From Hyphomonas sp. (GTDB lineage: Bacteria > Pseudomonadota > Alphaproteobacteria > Caulobacterales > Hyphomonadaceae): DNA of 64,000 nt. The position numbers were made by a program, and so were the translations under genes. Below are positions 1 through 7,667 of the stretch, piece by piece (the stretch's first letter is position 1; every line of letters starts with the position of its first letter). The notes beneath the pieces are model-generated. The model was not told the origin of the DNA. It did not search any database and was given only the letters and a program-made list of their open reading frames with translations. The stretch lies in the NCBI RefSeq assembly GCF_018402285.1, contig NZ_JAGYJH010000006.1, forward strand, positions 496,847 through 560,846, written 5' to 3'.

Positions 1-1256
1 CTCCGCTCGCTGCTGCGGCCACGGGCGCTGCTGCGGCCGCCGCGGTCACGGTCTCCGCCGCGTCCGCCGGTCTTGCGGTCGCGCTTTTCTTCCGGGGGAA
101 GGGTTTCAAGCTCTTCCAGAAGGCCGTCCGGCATGAATTCCGGAACGTCCTTCTTGATCATCTTCAGCACGAAGCCCCAGGATTTATCATCCGCAGGCGT
201 CACAACCGTATAGCTCTCGCCGGTGCGTCCGGCCCGGCCCGTGCGGCCGATGCGGTGGACATAATCTTCATCCTTCGGCGGCGGGCCGAAATTGAACACA
301 TGGCCAACGTCGGGAATGTCGAGACCGCGCGCGGCTACATCCGAGGCGACGAGCAGTTTCAGCTTGCCGTCGCGAAAGCGCTGCAGCGTTTCAGACCGCA
401 CGCTCTGCGGCAGGTCGCCATGGATCGGCGCGGCATCATGGCCATGCTTGGTCAGCGAGGCGGCAACGATGTCCACCTCGACCTTCCGGTTACAGAACAC
501 GATACCGTTCTTCACATTCGTTGCTTCGATCACGCGGCGCAGCGCCGTGCGGCGTGCCTTGCCGTCATTGGTCGGCAGCTTGACGACAAATTGCGAAATC
601 GTCTCGGCGGTCTGGGCCGGCCGTGTGACTTCGATCTTCTTGGGATCTTTCTGGAAGGTCTTGGCAAGGCGCTGGATATCCGTCGGGAAGGTGGCGGAGA
701 ACAGGAGCGTCTGGCGGTTTGCCGGCAGCTTGGCACAGATCTTCTCGATGTCAGGAATGAAGCCCATGTCCAGCATCCGGTCAGCCTCGTCGATGATCAG
801 CGTCTCGACGCCCATCATCAGGATCTTGCCGCGATCAAACTGGTCCATCAGGCGGCCCGGCGTCGCGATCAGCACGTCCACGCCGCGCTGGAGCAGAGTT
901 TCCTGGTCCTTGAAGCTTACCCCGCCGATCAGCAGCGCCATGGTGAGTTTGAGGTATTTGCCATACTTCTCGAAGTTCTCGGCAACCTGCGCGGCAAGCT
1001 CGCGCGTCGGGCAGAGGATCAGGCAGCGCGGCATCCGTGCGCGGGCCCGGCCGGTCGAAAGGCGCTGAATCATCGGCAGCACGAAAGCGGCCGTCTTGCC
1101 GGTGCCCGTCTGGGCCACGCCCGTCACGTCGCCACCCATGAGGATATGCGGAATAGCTTCGCGCTGGATCGGGGTGGGGATGGTATAGCCGGACTCGGTC
1201 ACGGCCTTGAGGATGTTCTCGGCCAGGCCGAAATCCGCAAATGTTGTCTCAGTCAA
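1..1256 (-). CDS. DEAD-box ATP-dependent RNA helicase, RhlE-like (partial, C-terminus off the left edge)
   Basis: ATP-dependent RNA unwinding in ribosome assembly or RNA turnover is the usual role of this family. The minus-strand translation shows the canonical motifs in order: AQTGTGKT (motif I), PTRELAAQ (Ia), DEADRMLD (II), SATFPTDIQ (III) and VHRIGRTGRAG (VI). It then runs into an Arg/Gly/Ser-rich basic tail (GGRGGDRDRGGR) that leaves the window, a tail typical of RhlE-type proteins. I chose the TTG at 1256 because a GGAG lies 9 nt upstream and it gives the family-like N-terminus (L/M)TETTFADFGLAE. An in-frame ATG at 1301 would add 15 residues and cannot be excluded. Family assignment is secure; the exact paralogue (rhlE or another DEAD-box protein) is not. 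Confidence 0.93.
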   Translation of the reverse strand, partial: MTETTFADFGLAENILKAVTESGYTIPTPIQREAIPHILMGGDVTGVAQTGTGKTAAFVLPMIQRLSTGRARARMPRCLILCPTRELAAQVAENFEKYGKYLKLTMALLIGGVSFKDQETLLQRGVDVLIATPGRLMDQFDRGKILMMGVETLIIDEADRMLDMGFIPDIEKICAKLPANRQTLLFSATFPTDIQRLAKTFQKDPKKIEVTRPAQTAETISQFVVKLPTNDGKARRTALRRVIEATNVKNGIVFCNRKVEVDIVAASLTKHGHDAAPIHGDLPQSVRSETLQRFRDGKLKLLVASDVAARGLDIPDVGHVFNFGPPPKDEDYVHRIGRTGRAGRTGESYTVVTPADDKSWGFVLKMIKKDVPEFMPDGLLEELETLPPEEKRDRKTGGRGGDRDRGGRSSARGRSSER

Positions 1257-1402
1257 AGGGGTAGTCTCCGGGATGTCTGGTTGATTTGCCCGGCCGCCCA
1301 TATTGGCGGCTCTGTCCTGCAGCTGCTGATCCCCATGACCGGCAAGCCGCAGCCGGGCGAATCCCATGCCCGGAGCGTTTGATGAGCCGCCTTTATATCA
1401 GA

Positions 1403-1429
1403 AACGCCCGCCATGGAAGGGCGGGCGTT
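1403..1429 (-). terminator. Intrinsic terminator downstream of sodB
   Basis: A 10-bp GC-rich stem, AACGCCCGCC (1403-1412) against GGCGGGCGTT (1420-1429), with a 7-nt loop, lies 27 nt past the sodB stop codon. On the minus strand the stem is followed by a short TTTCTGAT; on the plus strand it is followed by TTCTTATTTT, so it could work in either direction. No plus-strand gene ends here, so it most likely ends the sodB transcript. Confidence 0.75.
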
Positions 1430-1456
1430 CTTATTTTGTGCAAATTCAGGAAAGGC

Positions 1457-2065
1457 CTATGCGCCCGCGTCCGCGAGGTTCTGGTTCACGAAGTCCCAGT
1501 TCACCAGGCTGCCAAGGAAGGTATCCATGTAATCCGGGCGGCGGTTCTGGTAGTCCAGATAATAGGCATGCTCCCAGACATCCATGGTCATCAGGGGCGT
1601 TGTGCCCTCTTCGGTCAGGGGTGTTTCGGCGTTCGGCGTCTTGGAGATCACCAGCTTGCCGCCCTTGTAGGAGAGCCAGGCCCAGCCAGACCCGAACTGC
1701 GTGGCGCCGGCCTGTTTGAACTCTTTGACGAAGTTGTCATAGCCGCCAAGGTCGCGCTCGATCAGTTCGGCCACCTTGCCGTGGGGCTTGCCGCCGCCAC
1801 CGGGTTTCATCGAGTGCCAGTAGAAGGTGTGGTTCCACACCTGGGCGGAGTTGTTGAACACGCCGGCCTTGGACTTGTCGGCGGCTGAAATCTTGATGAC
1901 TTCCTCCAGAGACTTGCCGGCAAGGTCAGTGCCTTCAACCAGCCCGTTAAGGTTGGTCACATAGGCCTGATGGTGCTTGCCATAGTGGAAGTTCAGGGTC
2001 TCTTCCGAAATGTGCGGGGCAAGCGCATTGCGGGCATAGGGAAGGTCGGGAAGGGTGAAGGCCAT
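1457..2065 (-). CDS. sodB: Superoxide dismutase, Fe-type
   Basis: Dismutates superoxide to hydrogen peroxide and oxygen, probably in the cytoplasm because no signal peptide is present. The protein is 202 aa, normal for the Fe/Mn family. Metal ligands are visible: His27 (FHYGKHHQAY), His79 (QVWNHTFYW), and the Asp/His pair in DVWEHAYY near residue 161-165. Gln75 just before WNHTFYW is the second-shell glutamine position typical of Fe-SODs; Mn-SODs usually have Gly there. The ATG at 2065 (MAFTLPDLPY) is preceded by AGGA at 7 nt; a longer reading frame starting at 2122 has no family-like extension. It is divergent from the gene at 2132, with 66 bp between the starts. Confidence 0.95.
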   Translation of the reverse strand: MAFTLPDLPYARNALAPHISEETLNFHYGKHHQAYVTNLNGLVEGTDLAGKSLEEVIKISAADKSKAGVFNNSAQVWNHTFYWHSMKPGGGGKPHGKVAELIERDLGGYDNFVKEFKQAGATQFGSGWAWLSYKGGKLVISKTPNAETPLTEEGTTPLMTMDVWEHAYYLDYQNRRPDYMDTFLGSLVNWDFVNQNLADAGA

Positions 2066-2131
2066 GGCGGTGTCCTCTTTGCGCGTTTTTGGTCTCTTTC
2101 GCTCGCGAGCGGTTTCGCACATATGGGGTTC

Positions 2132-2782
2132 ATGTCAAACGAGACCAGACCTCTGACCCAAACACCCTGGGAAGAAATCGACAAAAGAGTCCGCCGGGTA
2201 GACGAGGACCGGTGGATTTCCAGCCGCTTTGCGCCCGCCGCCGAGCGCCGGGCGCTGGTCGCGCTCTATGCCCTGGCTTACGAACTTGTAAGGGTGCGCG
2301 AGGCGGTTTCGGAGGAAACCCTCGGCCTCATCCGCTTCCAGTGGTGGCGCGAGGCCATCCAGGAGATCGAGGCGGGCAAGCCCCCGCGCGGGCATGATGT
2401 CTGCCTGGCGCTGGCTGAAGAGATCGCCGCCGGCCGCCTGAAGCCGGGCGCCCTGCAGAAGCTGGTCGACGGGTATCAGGCCGCCTTTGTCGAGAACGAC
2501 CGCGCCCGCGAGCCGGAAGGCTGGCTCGGGCTGACAGCGGCCAATGTGCTCATCCCGGTTCATAACTGGGCCGGTGACCTCCAGGCCGTTGCGGCGGCGT
2601 ATGCGGCCTCGCGCCGCCATGCCTCCAAGGCATTCGGGCCTATCGCTTCGCCCGCGCCAAAGGAGCTGCGCGCAGCCATCGCCCATTACCGCCTGCGCAA
2701 GCTTTACTGTGAAGGCAAGACGCCCAACCCCTTCACCAAGCGCTTCTCGATCATGAAGGCGATGAACACCGGGGAAGTGTGA
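2132..2782 (+). CDS. Squalene/phytoene synthase-like protein, short form
   Basis: A 216-aa protein whose N-terminal half matches the squalene/phytoene synthase superfamily, the NDUFAF6-like branch common in Alphaproteobacteria: DEDRWISSRFAP, then ALYALAYELVRVREAVSEE, then LIRFQWWREAI. The DxxxD substrate-binding motif of true synthases is not present at the expected place (AYELVRVRE), so catalysis of head-to-head prenyl condensation is doubtful. In eukaryotes this branch is linked to respiratory complex I assembly. It is shorter than the roughly 270-280 aa usual for the family. The start is uncertain between ATG 2123 and ATG 2132, and neither has a strong ribosome-binding site. It ends 7 bp before the convergent lpxL-type gene. 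Confidence 0.75.
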   Translation: MSNETRPLTQTPWEEIDKRVRRVDEDRWISSRFAPAAERRALVALYALAYELVRVREAVSEETLGLIRFQWWREAIQEIEAGKPPRGHDVCLALAEEIAAGRLKPGALQKLVDGYQAAFVENDRAREPEGWLGLTAANVLIPVHNWAGDLQAVAAAYAASRRHASKAFGPIASPAPKELRAAIAHYRLRKLYCEGKTPNPFTKRFSIMKAMNTGEV

Positions 2783-2789
2783 CGCCGAT

Positions 2790-3752
2790 TCAGAGAACGC
2801 CCGCGGCTTTCCAGGCCTCCTTGGGCCAGCGGCGGTGTTGCCAGAACCATTGGCCGGGCTCCGCCCGCACCTGCGCTTCGATGAAGCGGGTGATCCTCTG
2901 GACCGCGCGTTCAATGTCCGCCTCCGGATGACCGGTGTCCTCGGGTACGAAAGGCGAGTGGAACTCGATACGGAATCGGGCAGGGCCCGTGCGCACGGTG
3001 GAGACCGGAACGATGGGCACGCCATATTTCAGCGCGAGCCGCGTCGGGCCGGGCGCGGTCATGGCGTCATGGCCGAAGAAGGAAACCGGGATGCCTTCAT
3101 TGAACTTCTGGTCATTCATCAGCGCGACAGGCGCCCCCTTGGCCAACGCCCGCATAAGCTCGCGCGTGCCGATGCCCTTTGGGGCGTTCACAGCGGTGCC
3201 GTAGTCATGGCGCAGATCGGCAATGCGCTTGTCGATATGCGGGTTGTTCAGGGCACGGTAGGTCATCACCGCATGCGGGATGCGCTTGACGATGGCCGCT
3301 GGCATGATCTCCCAGTTGGCGAAGTGGCCGGAGATGAACACCGCGCCCTTGCCGCTGGTATTGATCTGGTCGAGCACATCGAGCCCGATGATCTCGACGC
3401 GGCCACTGGTGTAAGGATCGATGCTTGGCAGATGCGGCAGCTCACCCGCCGTGCGCCCGGCATTCTCCCACGCGGCCAATGCGGTGTCTTCGATCTGCTG
3501 CGCGTTCCAGTCCGGGAAGGCGAGGCGGAGGTTACGCTTCGTGGTCTTGTGCTGGGAGAGAAGCGGGCCGATCTTCTTCACCAGCCAGCCGCCGAAGTCT
3601 GATGCCTTGTCCGGCCCCAGCATCTTCATGGGCCCCCAATAGATCAGATCCCAGGCAATCGTTTCCAGCCGCCAGGCAATGCGCTGGCCAAAGGTGGCGC
3701 GGTTGTCGATGTCCTTCGGGCGGACATAGGCGGTGGGGGGCTGGCTGTTCAT
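2790..3752 (-). CDS. lpxL: Lipid A biosynthesis late acyltransferase (LpxL/HtrB family)
   Basis: Transfers a secondary fatty acyl chain to KDO-lipid IVA at the inner membrane. The 320-aa length fits the family. The catalytic HX4E motif is visible as HFANWE in GAVFISGHFANWE near residue 142. The TRELMRALAKGAPVALMND segment and the PIVPV segment are typical of the acyl-acceptor half. It is the last gene of a minus-strand operon and its ATG overlaps the lpxK stop codon by 4 bp, implying translational coupling. Which secondary position it acylates (LpxL or LpxM role) cannot be told from sequence. Confidence 0.9.
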   Translation of the reverse strand: MNSQPPTAYVRPKDIDNRATFGQRIAWRLETIAWDLIYWGPMKMLGPDKASDFGGWLVKKIGPLLSQHKTTKRNLRLAFPDWNAQQIEDTALAAWENAGRTAGELPHLPSIDPYTSGRVEIIGLDVLDQINTSGKGAVFISGHFANWEIMPAAIVKRIPHAVMTYRALNNPHIDKRIADLRHDYGTAVNAPKGIGTRELMRALAKGAPVALMNDQKFNEGIPVSFFGHDAMTAPGPTRLALKYGVPIVPVSTVRTGPARFRIEFHSPFVPEDTGHPEADIERAVQRITRFIEAQVRAEPGQWFWQHRRWPKEAWKAAGVL

Positions 3753-4747
3753 GGCAGGCTCAGGCGTTTGAAGATCGGCGCGAGCACGGCGTCAAGCGCT
3801 GCGGTGTCCTCGAAGACGGCCTTGACCGGCCAGGCGCGGATTTCCTGCCGCACGTCCGGGTGCAGGCGGACATGATCTTTCGACGTTGTAATCAGACCGG
3901 CCCCATGATCGCGCGCCAGGCTGCGCAGGAACTGCACGTCGCCTTTTGAATAAGGATGGTGATCGGCAAATGGCACGGCATCGGCAACCTGCCCACCAGC
4001 CTCTGCCAGGCTGTCGAAGAATTTCTGCGGCCGGCCGATGCCTGCAAAGGCGACGAGCGGTCCAGGCGGGGGCGCCTCTACCGGCACGAGCCGGGCGCGC
4101 AGAACCGGCAGGCCGCTGGCAGTCACCTCGCGCGGCACCGGGCCTTCCCCCATCAGCACCACGGCCTGAGCACGGGCGAGGCCCTCGGGCACTGTCTCCC
4201 GCAAGGGTCCTTTGGGCAGGACTTCGCGATTGCCGAAAGGCGCCCCGGCATCAATGACGATCAGGGTCAGGTCTTTCTTCAGGGACGGATTCTGGTGACC
4301 GTCATCCATGATGATCGCCTGCACGCCGTCCTCTGCCATCGCCTTGGCCGCGACAGGCCGCTCGCGTCCGATCCAGGCTTCGCCGGACTGGGCCAGCAGA
4401 AGCGGCTCGTCGCCCACATCGCGCCAAGCGTGCAAGCTAAGGTCTGCTTTCAGCGGGCCGCGCTCGGTGCCACCATGGCCGCGCGACAGGCTGGCGGCGC
4501 GCGCTCCGGCCGCATTGATCCGGCTGCGGATGGCTTCGGTCACCGGCGTCTTGCCCGCCCCGCCTGCGGTGAGGTTGCCAATACAGATCACCGGGACGGG
4601 GGCTGTCTCCGGCTCTGCTCGCGCCAGCTTGCGGCGCAGGCCCCAGAGATAGGCTATCGAGAAAGGTGTCAGCAGGAGGCGGGTGAGGGGCGCAGCTTCG
4701 CGGGATTTCGGGTCAAGCCCGGCCGACCAGAAGTAGGGCGCCTTCAC
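3749..4747 (-). CDS. lpxK: Tetraacyldisaccharide 4'-kinase
   Basis: Phosphorylates the 4' position of the lipid A disaccharide to give lipid IVA, on the cytoplasmic face of the inner membrane. The 332-aa protein starts with a membrane-associating helix and has the Walker A motif GNLTAGGAGKTP near residues 57-68. It also has the HQNPSLKKDLTLIVIDA segment (DGHQ motif) characteristic of LpxK. It overlaps waaA by 4 bp upstream and the acyltransferase by 4 bp downstream, so these pathway steps are one translationally coupled unit. Confidence 0.95.
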   Translation of the reverse strand: MKAPYFWSAGLDPKSREAAPLTRLLLTPFSIAYLWGLRRKLARAEPETAPVPVICIGNLTAGGAGKTPVTEAIRSRINAAGARAASLSRGHGGTERGPLKADLSLHAWRDVGDEPLLLAQSGEAWIGRERPVAAKAMAEDGVQAIIMDDGHQNPSLKKDLTLIVIDAGAPFGNREVLPKGPLRETVPEGLARAQAVVLMGEGPVPREVTASGLPVLRARLVPVEAPPPGPLVAFAGIGRPQKFFDSLAEAGGQVADAVPFADHHPYSKGDVQFLRSLARDHGAGLITTSKDHVRLHPDVRQEIRAWPVKAVFEDTAALDAVLAPIFKRLSLP

Positions 4748-6033
4748 CGCCGCGTCTCCCAGTTGCCATCGGAGCCTTCCAGAAGCGGCCTCGGCAACAA
4801 CGGCAGGAGCGCGCCAAGGGTAAGCAGCATGGGCTCTTCAGACCGGGCAGCGAGCACGGCGAGCGCGTCTGCAGGCACCGGCGTAGGGGCATGCAGGAAG
4901 TCTGCGAGCGAAGCTGTGTCTGTCACGGTGTGGACGAGACCGCTCGCTTCGAGGCCTGCCATCAGCTCGGCAAAATTGTGAACGTGCGGTCCGGTCGCCA
5001 CGGGGCGGTTGAGACGGATTGGCTCGAGAGGATTGTGTCCACCGACACCTTCGGCATGCCCCCCGCCGAGATAGACTGCTGACGCTGCGCGCAGCCAGAT
5101 GCCCATCTCGCCCATCGTGTCGGCCAGCAGCACCCGGTCGCGTTTGTCGGGCTGCACGCCCTTGGAGCGGCGCGCATGGCGCAGGCCGCGCTGCTTCAGC
5201 AGGGCTTCGATCTCTTCGCCGCGTTCGGGATGGCGCGGGGCAATGATGAGGGCAACGTCCTCGTCCAGCGCGGCAGCCGCGTCGAGGAAGATTTCCTCTT
5301 CACCCGGATGAGTGGACGCCGCCAGGAGGCAGCGCCGCCCGGCAATGAAATTGGTCACGATCCGCGTCAGTTCCACCTCGTTGGCGGCCGGCGGCGGCAA
5401 CGCGGATTTGAGGTTTCCTGCTGCACGCACCGGGCGGCCGAGCAGGTTTTCGAGGCGCTGGCCGGTATCAAGGTCGGCGGCGAGCACGATGTCGAACCGG
5501 CCGACAAGCTGACGAAACAGGCCGCGCACCTTGTGCCAGCCTTCGGCCGATTTCTGCGTCATGCGCGCATTGACGAGCGCGGTGCGCGCGCCGCTCTTGC
5601 GGGCTTCATGGATCAGGTTGGGCCAGATCTCGCCCTCGGCGAAAACGCAGAGGTCGGGCTTCCAGTGGCGGATAAAGCGCCGGGCGGCCTGAGGCGTATC
5701 CAGAGGTGCCATCGCATGGATGGCATTGTCCGGCAGCAGCGGGCCGAGAAGCCGGGCTGAGGTTTGCGTCTGGCTGGTGAAGACGAGCATCACGCCGGGA
5801 CGGGCCGCGATCAGGCGCCGGCCAAGTTCCAGCAGCAAGCCGCTTTCGCCGACGCTGGCGCCGTGCAGCCAGATCAGCGGGCCGGGCCGGCGGGGTGGCA
5901 GGCGTTTGGCATAGCGCTCATGCAGGCGCAGATAGTCTTCCTTACCTGACCTGGCCCGGGCGCGCAGCACGAAGCCAAGGAAAGGGGACATCGCATAAGT
6001 GGCGAGCCGGTAGGCGAACAACGCAGGCGTCAT
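4744..6033 (-). CDS. waaA: 3-deoxy-D-manno-octulosonic acid (KDO) transferase
   Basis: Adds KDO from CMP-KDO to lipid IVA, forming the inner core of LPS. The 429-aa protein has an N-terminal membrane anchor (MTPALFAYRLATYAMSPFLG), then the GT-30 acceptor-domain signature HGASVGESG holding the catalytic glutamate near residue 63. The C-terminal half has STHPGEEE, IIAPRHPER and GGHNPLEP, all WaaA hallmarks. Its ATG directly abuts the stop codon of the upstream DUF374 gene (TGA then ATG, no gap). Whether it adds one or two KDO residues is not predictable. Confidence 0.95.
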   Translation of the reverse strand: MTPALFAYRLATYAMSPFLGFVLRARARSGKEDYLRLHERYAKRLPPRRPGPLIWLHGASVGESGLLLELGRRLIAARPGVMLVFTSQTQTSARLLGPLLPDNAIHAMAPLDTPQAARRFIRHWKPDLCVFAEGEIWPNLIHEARKSGARTALVNARMTQKSAEGWHKVRGLFRQLVGRFDIVLAADLDTGQRLENLLGRPVRAAGNLKSALPPPAANEVELTRIVTNFIAGRRCLLAASTHPGEEEIFLDAAAALDEDVALIIAPRHPERGEEIEALLKQRGLRHARRSKGVQPDKRDRVLLADTMGEMGIWLRAASAVYLGGGHAEGVGGHNPLEPIRLNRPVATGPHVHNFAELMAGLEASGLVHTVTDTASLADFLHAPTPVPADALAVLAARSEEPMLLTLGALLPLLPRPLLEGSDGNWETRR

Positions 6034-6813
6034 TCAGACAGAAGCTCCGGCTTGGCTGGCGTGGACAGGGTGCCCGGCAAGGGTTTCGGCCCGGCCGGTC
6101 GCCTCATCCATGCCGCGTTGCAGCGCGTCTTGCAACGCTTCGGGCTCGGCTGAGCGTGGGCACTCGATCAGGGGACCGAAGACAATGGCGCCTTTGGTGA
6201 AGGGCAGGGGAATGATGAACCGGTCCCAGCTCTTCAGACGCAGCACCGGCTTAGCGCTGACGGCATAGGGCAGGACAAGGGCGCCGGCGCGTTGGGCAAG
6301 GGTGACGGCGCCCTGGCTGGCGACGCGCCGGGGGCCGCGGGGGCCGTCGGGCGTCATGCAGACAGATTCGCCTGCGCGAAGCCTGCCGGCAGCTTCGGCA
6401 ATGGCGCGCAGGCCGCCCTTGTCCTTGTTGCCTTTCTTCTTGTTGCCTGCCGAGCCGCGTATGAGATCGATATCCAGCCTTGTCACCGCCCGGGCAACAG
6501 ATTCCCCGTCCGGCGACAGCGAGATCATCATGGCGGTGCGGCCGCGGCGTTCAGGCCAAAGGCGAATGGCGCGGTTCCAGCCCGACGGCATCAGGAGGAT
6601 GGTCTCATGCCAGCAGGCGATCACGAAGCCGGAGGGCCCGGCTGCCGCCAGCGCGGCGCGTGTTTCTGCCTCGTTTTCTATGGTCCAGCGGATCGTGCGG
6701 CCAACCAGCGCCATCCATGCCCAGATCATGAATCCAAGCACGGCAACAACAGGGGCGGAGCGGAAGAACGCTTTCATCGGGCGGCTTATACTGCGCTTCG
6801 CAGGGCGCGCCAT
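6034..6813 (-). CDS. DUF374 lysophospholipid-acyltransferase-like protein
   Basis: A 259-aa inner-membrane protein of the DUF374 family, which in Alphaproteobacteria usually sits beside waaA and lpxK. One N-terminal membrane segment (about residues 15-36) is followed by CWHETILLMPSGW, the equivalent of the acyltransferase H motif, by MISLSPDGE, and by MTPDGPRGPRRVASQGAVTL, the family signature. Context argues for a role in lipid A or KDO-lipid modification, but the reaction is not established. It is the first gene of the lpx/waaA operon. The ATG at 6813 has no clear Shine-Dalgarno sequence. Only 34 bp separate it from the encoded CCA end of the tRNA-Val gene upstream on the same strand, with no terminator between. 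Confidence 0.82.
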   Translation of the reverse strand: MARPAKRSISRPMKAFFRSAPVVAVLGFMIWAWMALVGRTIRWTIENEAETRAALAAAGPSGFVIACWHETILLMPSGWNRAIRLWPERRGRTAMMISLSPDGESVARAVTRLDIDLIRGSAGNKKKGNKDKGGLRAIAEAAGRLRAGESVCMTPDGPRGPRRVASQGAVTLAQRAGALVLPYAVSAKPVLRLKSWDRFIIPLPFTKGAIVFGPLIECPRSAEPEALQDALQRGMDEATGRAETLAGHPVHASQAGASV

Positions 6814-6847
6814 GCATCAGTTCAGCGAGACATGCGGGCAGGAAGGA

Positions 6848-6922
6848 TGGTGGGCGATACAAGGTTCGAACTTGTGACCCCTGCCGTGTGAAGGCAGTGC
6901 TCTACCGCTGAGCTAATCGCCC
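6848..6922 (-). tRNA. tRNA-Val (anticodon CAC)
   Basis: The minus strand reads GGGCGAT as the 5' acceptor arm, a GCTC/GAGC D-stem, an anticodon stem CTGCC/GGCAG with loop TTCACAC (anticodon CAC, decoding GUG), a T-arm ACAAG-TTCGAAC-CTTGT, the 3' acceptor ATCGCCC, discriminator A and an encoded CCA. Total length is 75 nt and all four stems pair perfectly. It lies directly upstream of the lipid A operon on the same strand. Confidence 0.97.
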
Positions 6923-7424
6923 GACCGCGAGCGCGCTGCCTAATCCTGGTGCGAGGGCAGGTCAAGCACATATCTCAATGCAGGAAGGGCGTAGGCAAGG
7001 GCGGTGTTTCGTGTTTATCTACAAGATCATGGACGCATGGTTCCGGCCACTTGCCATGCAGATTTGCAACGCGCGGGTCTGATACCTGGTGAAGCCTTGC
7101 TGTGGTGGCTGACACCGGTGGAACTTCGCCAGTTAGCGCTGAGCCTGCAACCGGTTGCATTTAAAAGCCGATTGCCTCCTTCCGGATCATGTGATGAACG
7201 CCAGATGAACGCCTGTTCATTATGAACAACTGTTCATATTCTTTGATTAAGCAAATGTTATATAGATTTCCTCTTGAGAAACCCTGCAAACATTGTCATT
7301 TAGCGGACATACACAGACGGGCCGGCAAGGTCCGCGTGATGAACCTTAAGAAGGACAGGCACAGATAGCCCCCCATCGGGCTGTCTTAACATCTAGAACG
7401 ATAAAATCGCCTGGAGAGAGCAGA
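6923..7424 (+). other. 502-bp non-coding region with a structured leader
   Basis: No convincing gene lies between tRNA-Val and the small protein at 7425. Positions 6923-7194 show nothing I recognise. Positions 7195-7236 hold tandem dyads (separate entry), and 7236-7276 is unusually AT-rich (TTGATTAAGCAAATGTTATATAG), as expected for a promoter, though no well-spaced sigma-70 pair stands out. Downstream, GCGGAC (7303-7308) can pair with GTCCGC (7330-7335), and AGCCC (7367-7371) with GGGCT (7378-7382), so the transcript could carry a structured 5' leader or a small RNA of about 100-150 nt. Confidence 0.5.
7195..7236. promoter_or_regulatory. Tandem dyad operator candidate (TGAACRNNTGTTCA x2 plus a half site)
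   Basis: Two 14-bp imperfect palindromes of the form TGAAC(G/A)NNTGTTCA occupy 7206-7219 and 7223-7236, 17 bp apart centre to centre. A further half site TGAACG lies at 7195-7200. The first two GAAC boxes (7196-7199 and 7207-7210) are also spaced as GAAC-N7-GAAC, the format of the alphaproteobacterial LexA box, so an SOS operator is one reading and an unrelated dimeric repressor another. The sites adjoin the AT-rich likely promoter of the gene at 7425. Confidence 0.5.
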
Positions 7425-7667
7425 GTGAAAGATTGGTGTGACGAAGAAGGCGCTAAGCGCCTCCGTGAAAAAATCAATTCGTATTGGGCAGAACGCGGTT
7501 ACGAGGTCGATGTCGACCTTGTGGACGCCGGGTTTGTCCCTGCGATGCGGAGCGCACGTTGTGACGTGCGGTCCAACATGGTCAATGGCATGCCGCGCCG
7601 CCGCGCTGCCGGTGAAGTGGGCTCCTCCCGCCCGACTTACCGTCCGCGCAATGAGGCGATGGCCTGA
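7425..7667 (+). CDS. Small conserved uncharacterised protein (80 aa)
   Basis: A basic, soluble 80-aa protein starting MKDWCDEEGAKRLREKIN, with the phrase GFVPAMRSARCDVRSNMVNG in the middle and an Arg/Pro-rich tail. I believe it resembles a small family found in Alphaproteobacteria, but I know of no function. The GTG start at 7425 has GGAGAG 7 nt upstream (7413-7418). It sits behind a long leader and the tandem dyads at 7195-7236, suggesting strong or regulated expression. Its last 31 bp overlap the 3' end of gph on the other strand. Confidence 0.72.
   Translation: MKDWCDEEGAKRLREKINSYWAERGYEVDVDLVDAGFVPAMRSARCDVRSNMVNGMPRRRAAGEVGSSRPTYRPRNEAMA

Noticed and set aside
255-1382. Long plus-strand reading frame opposite the helicase
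   Set aside because: It is the antisense shadow of a gene with all DEAD-box motifs; its translation has no family features.
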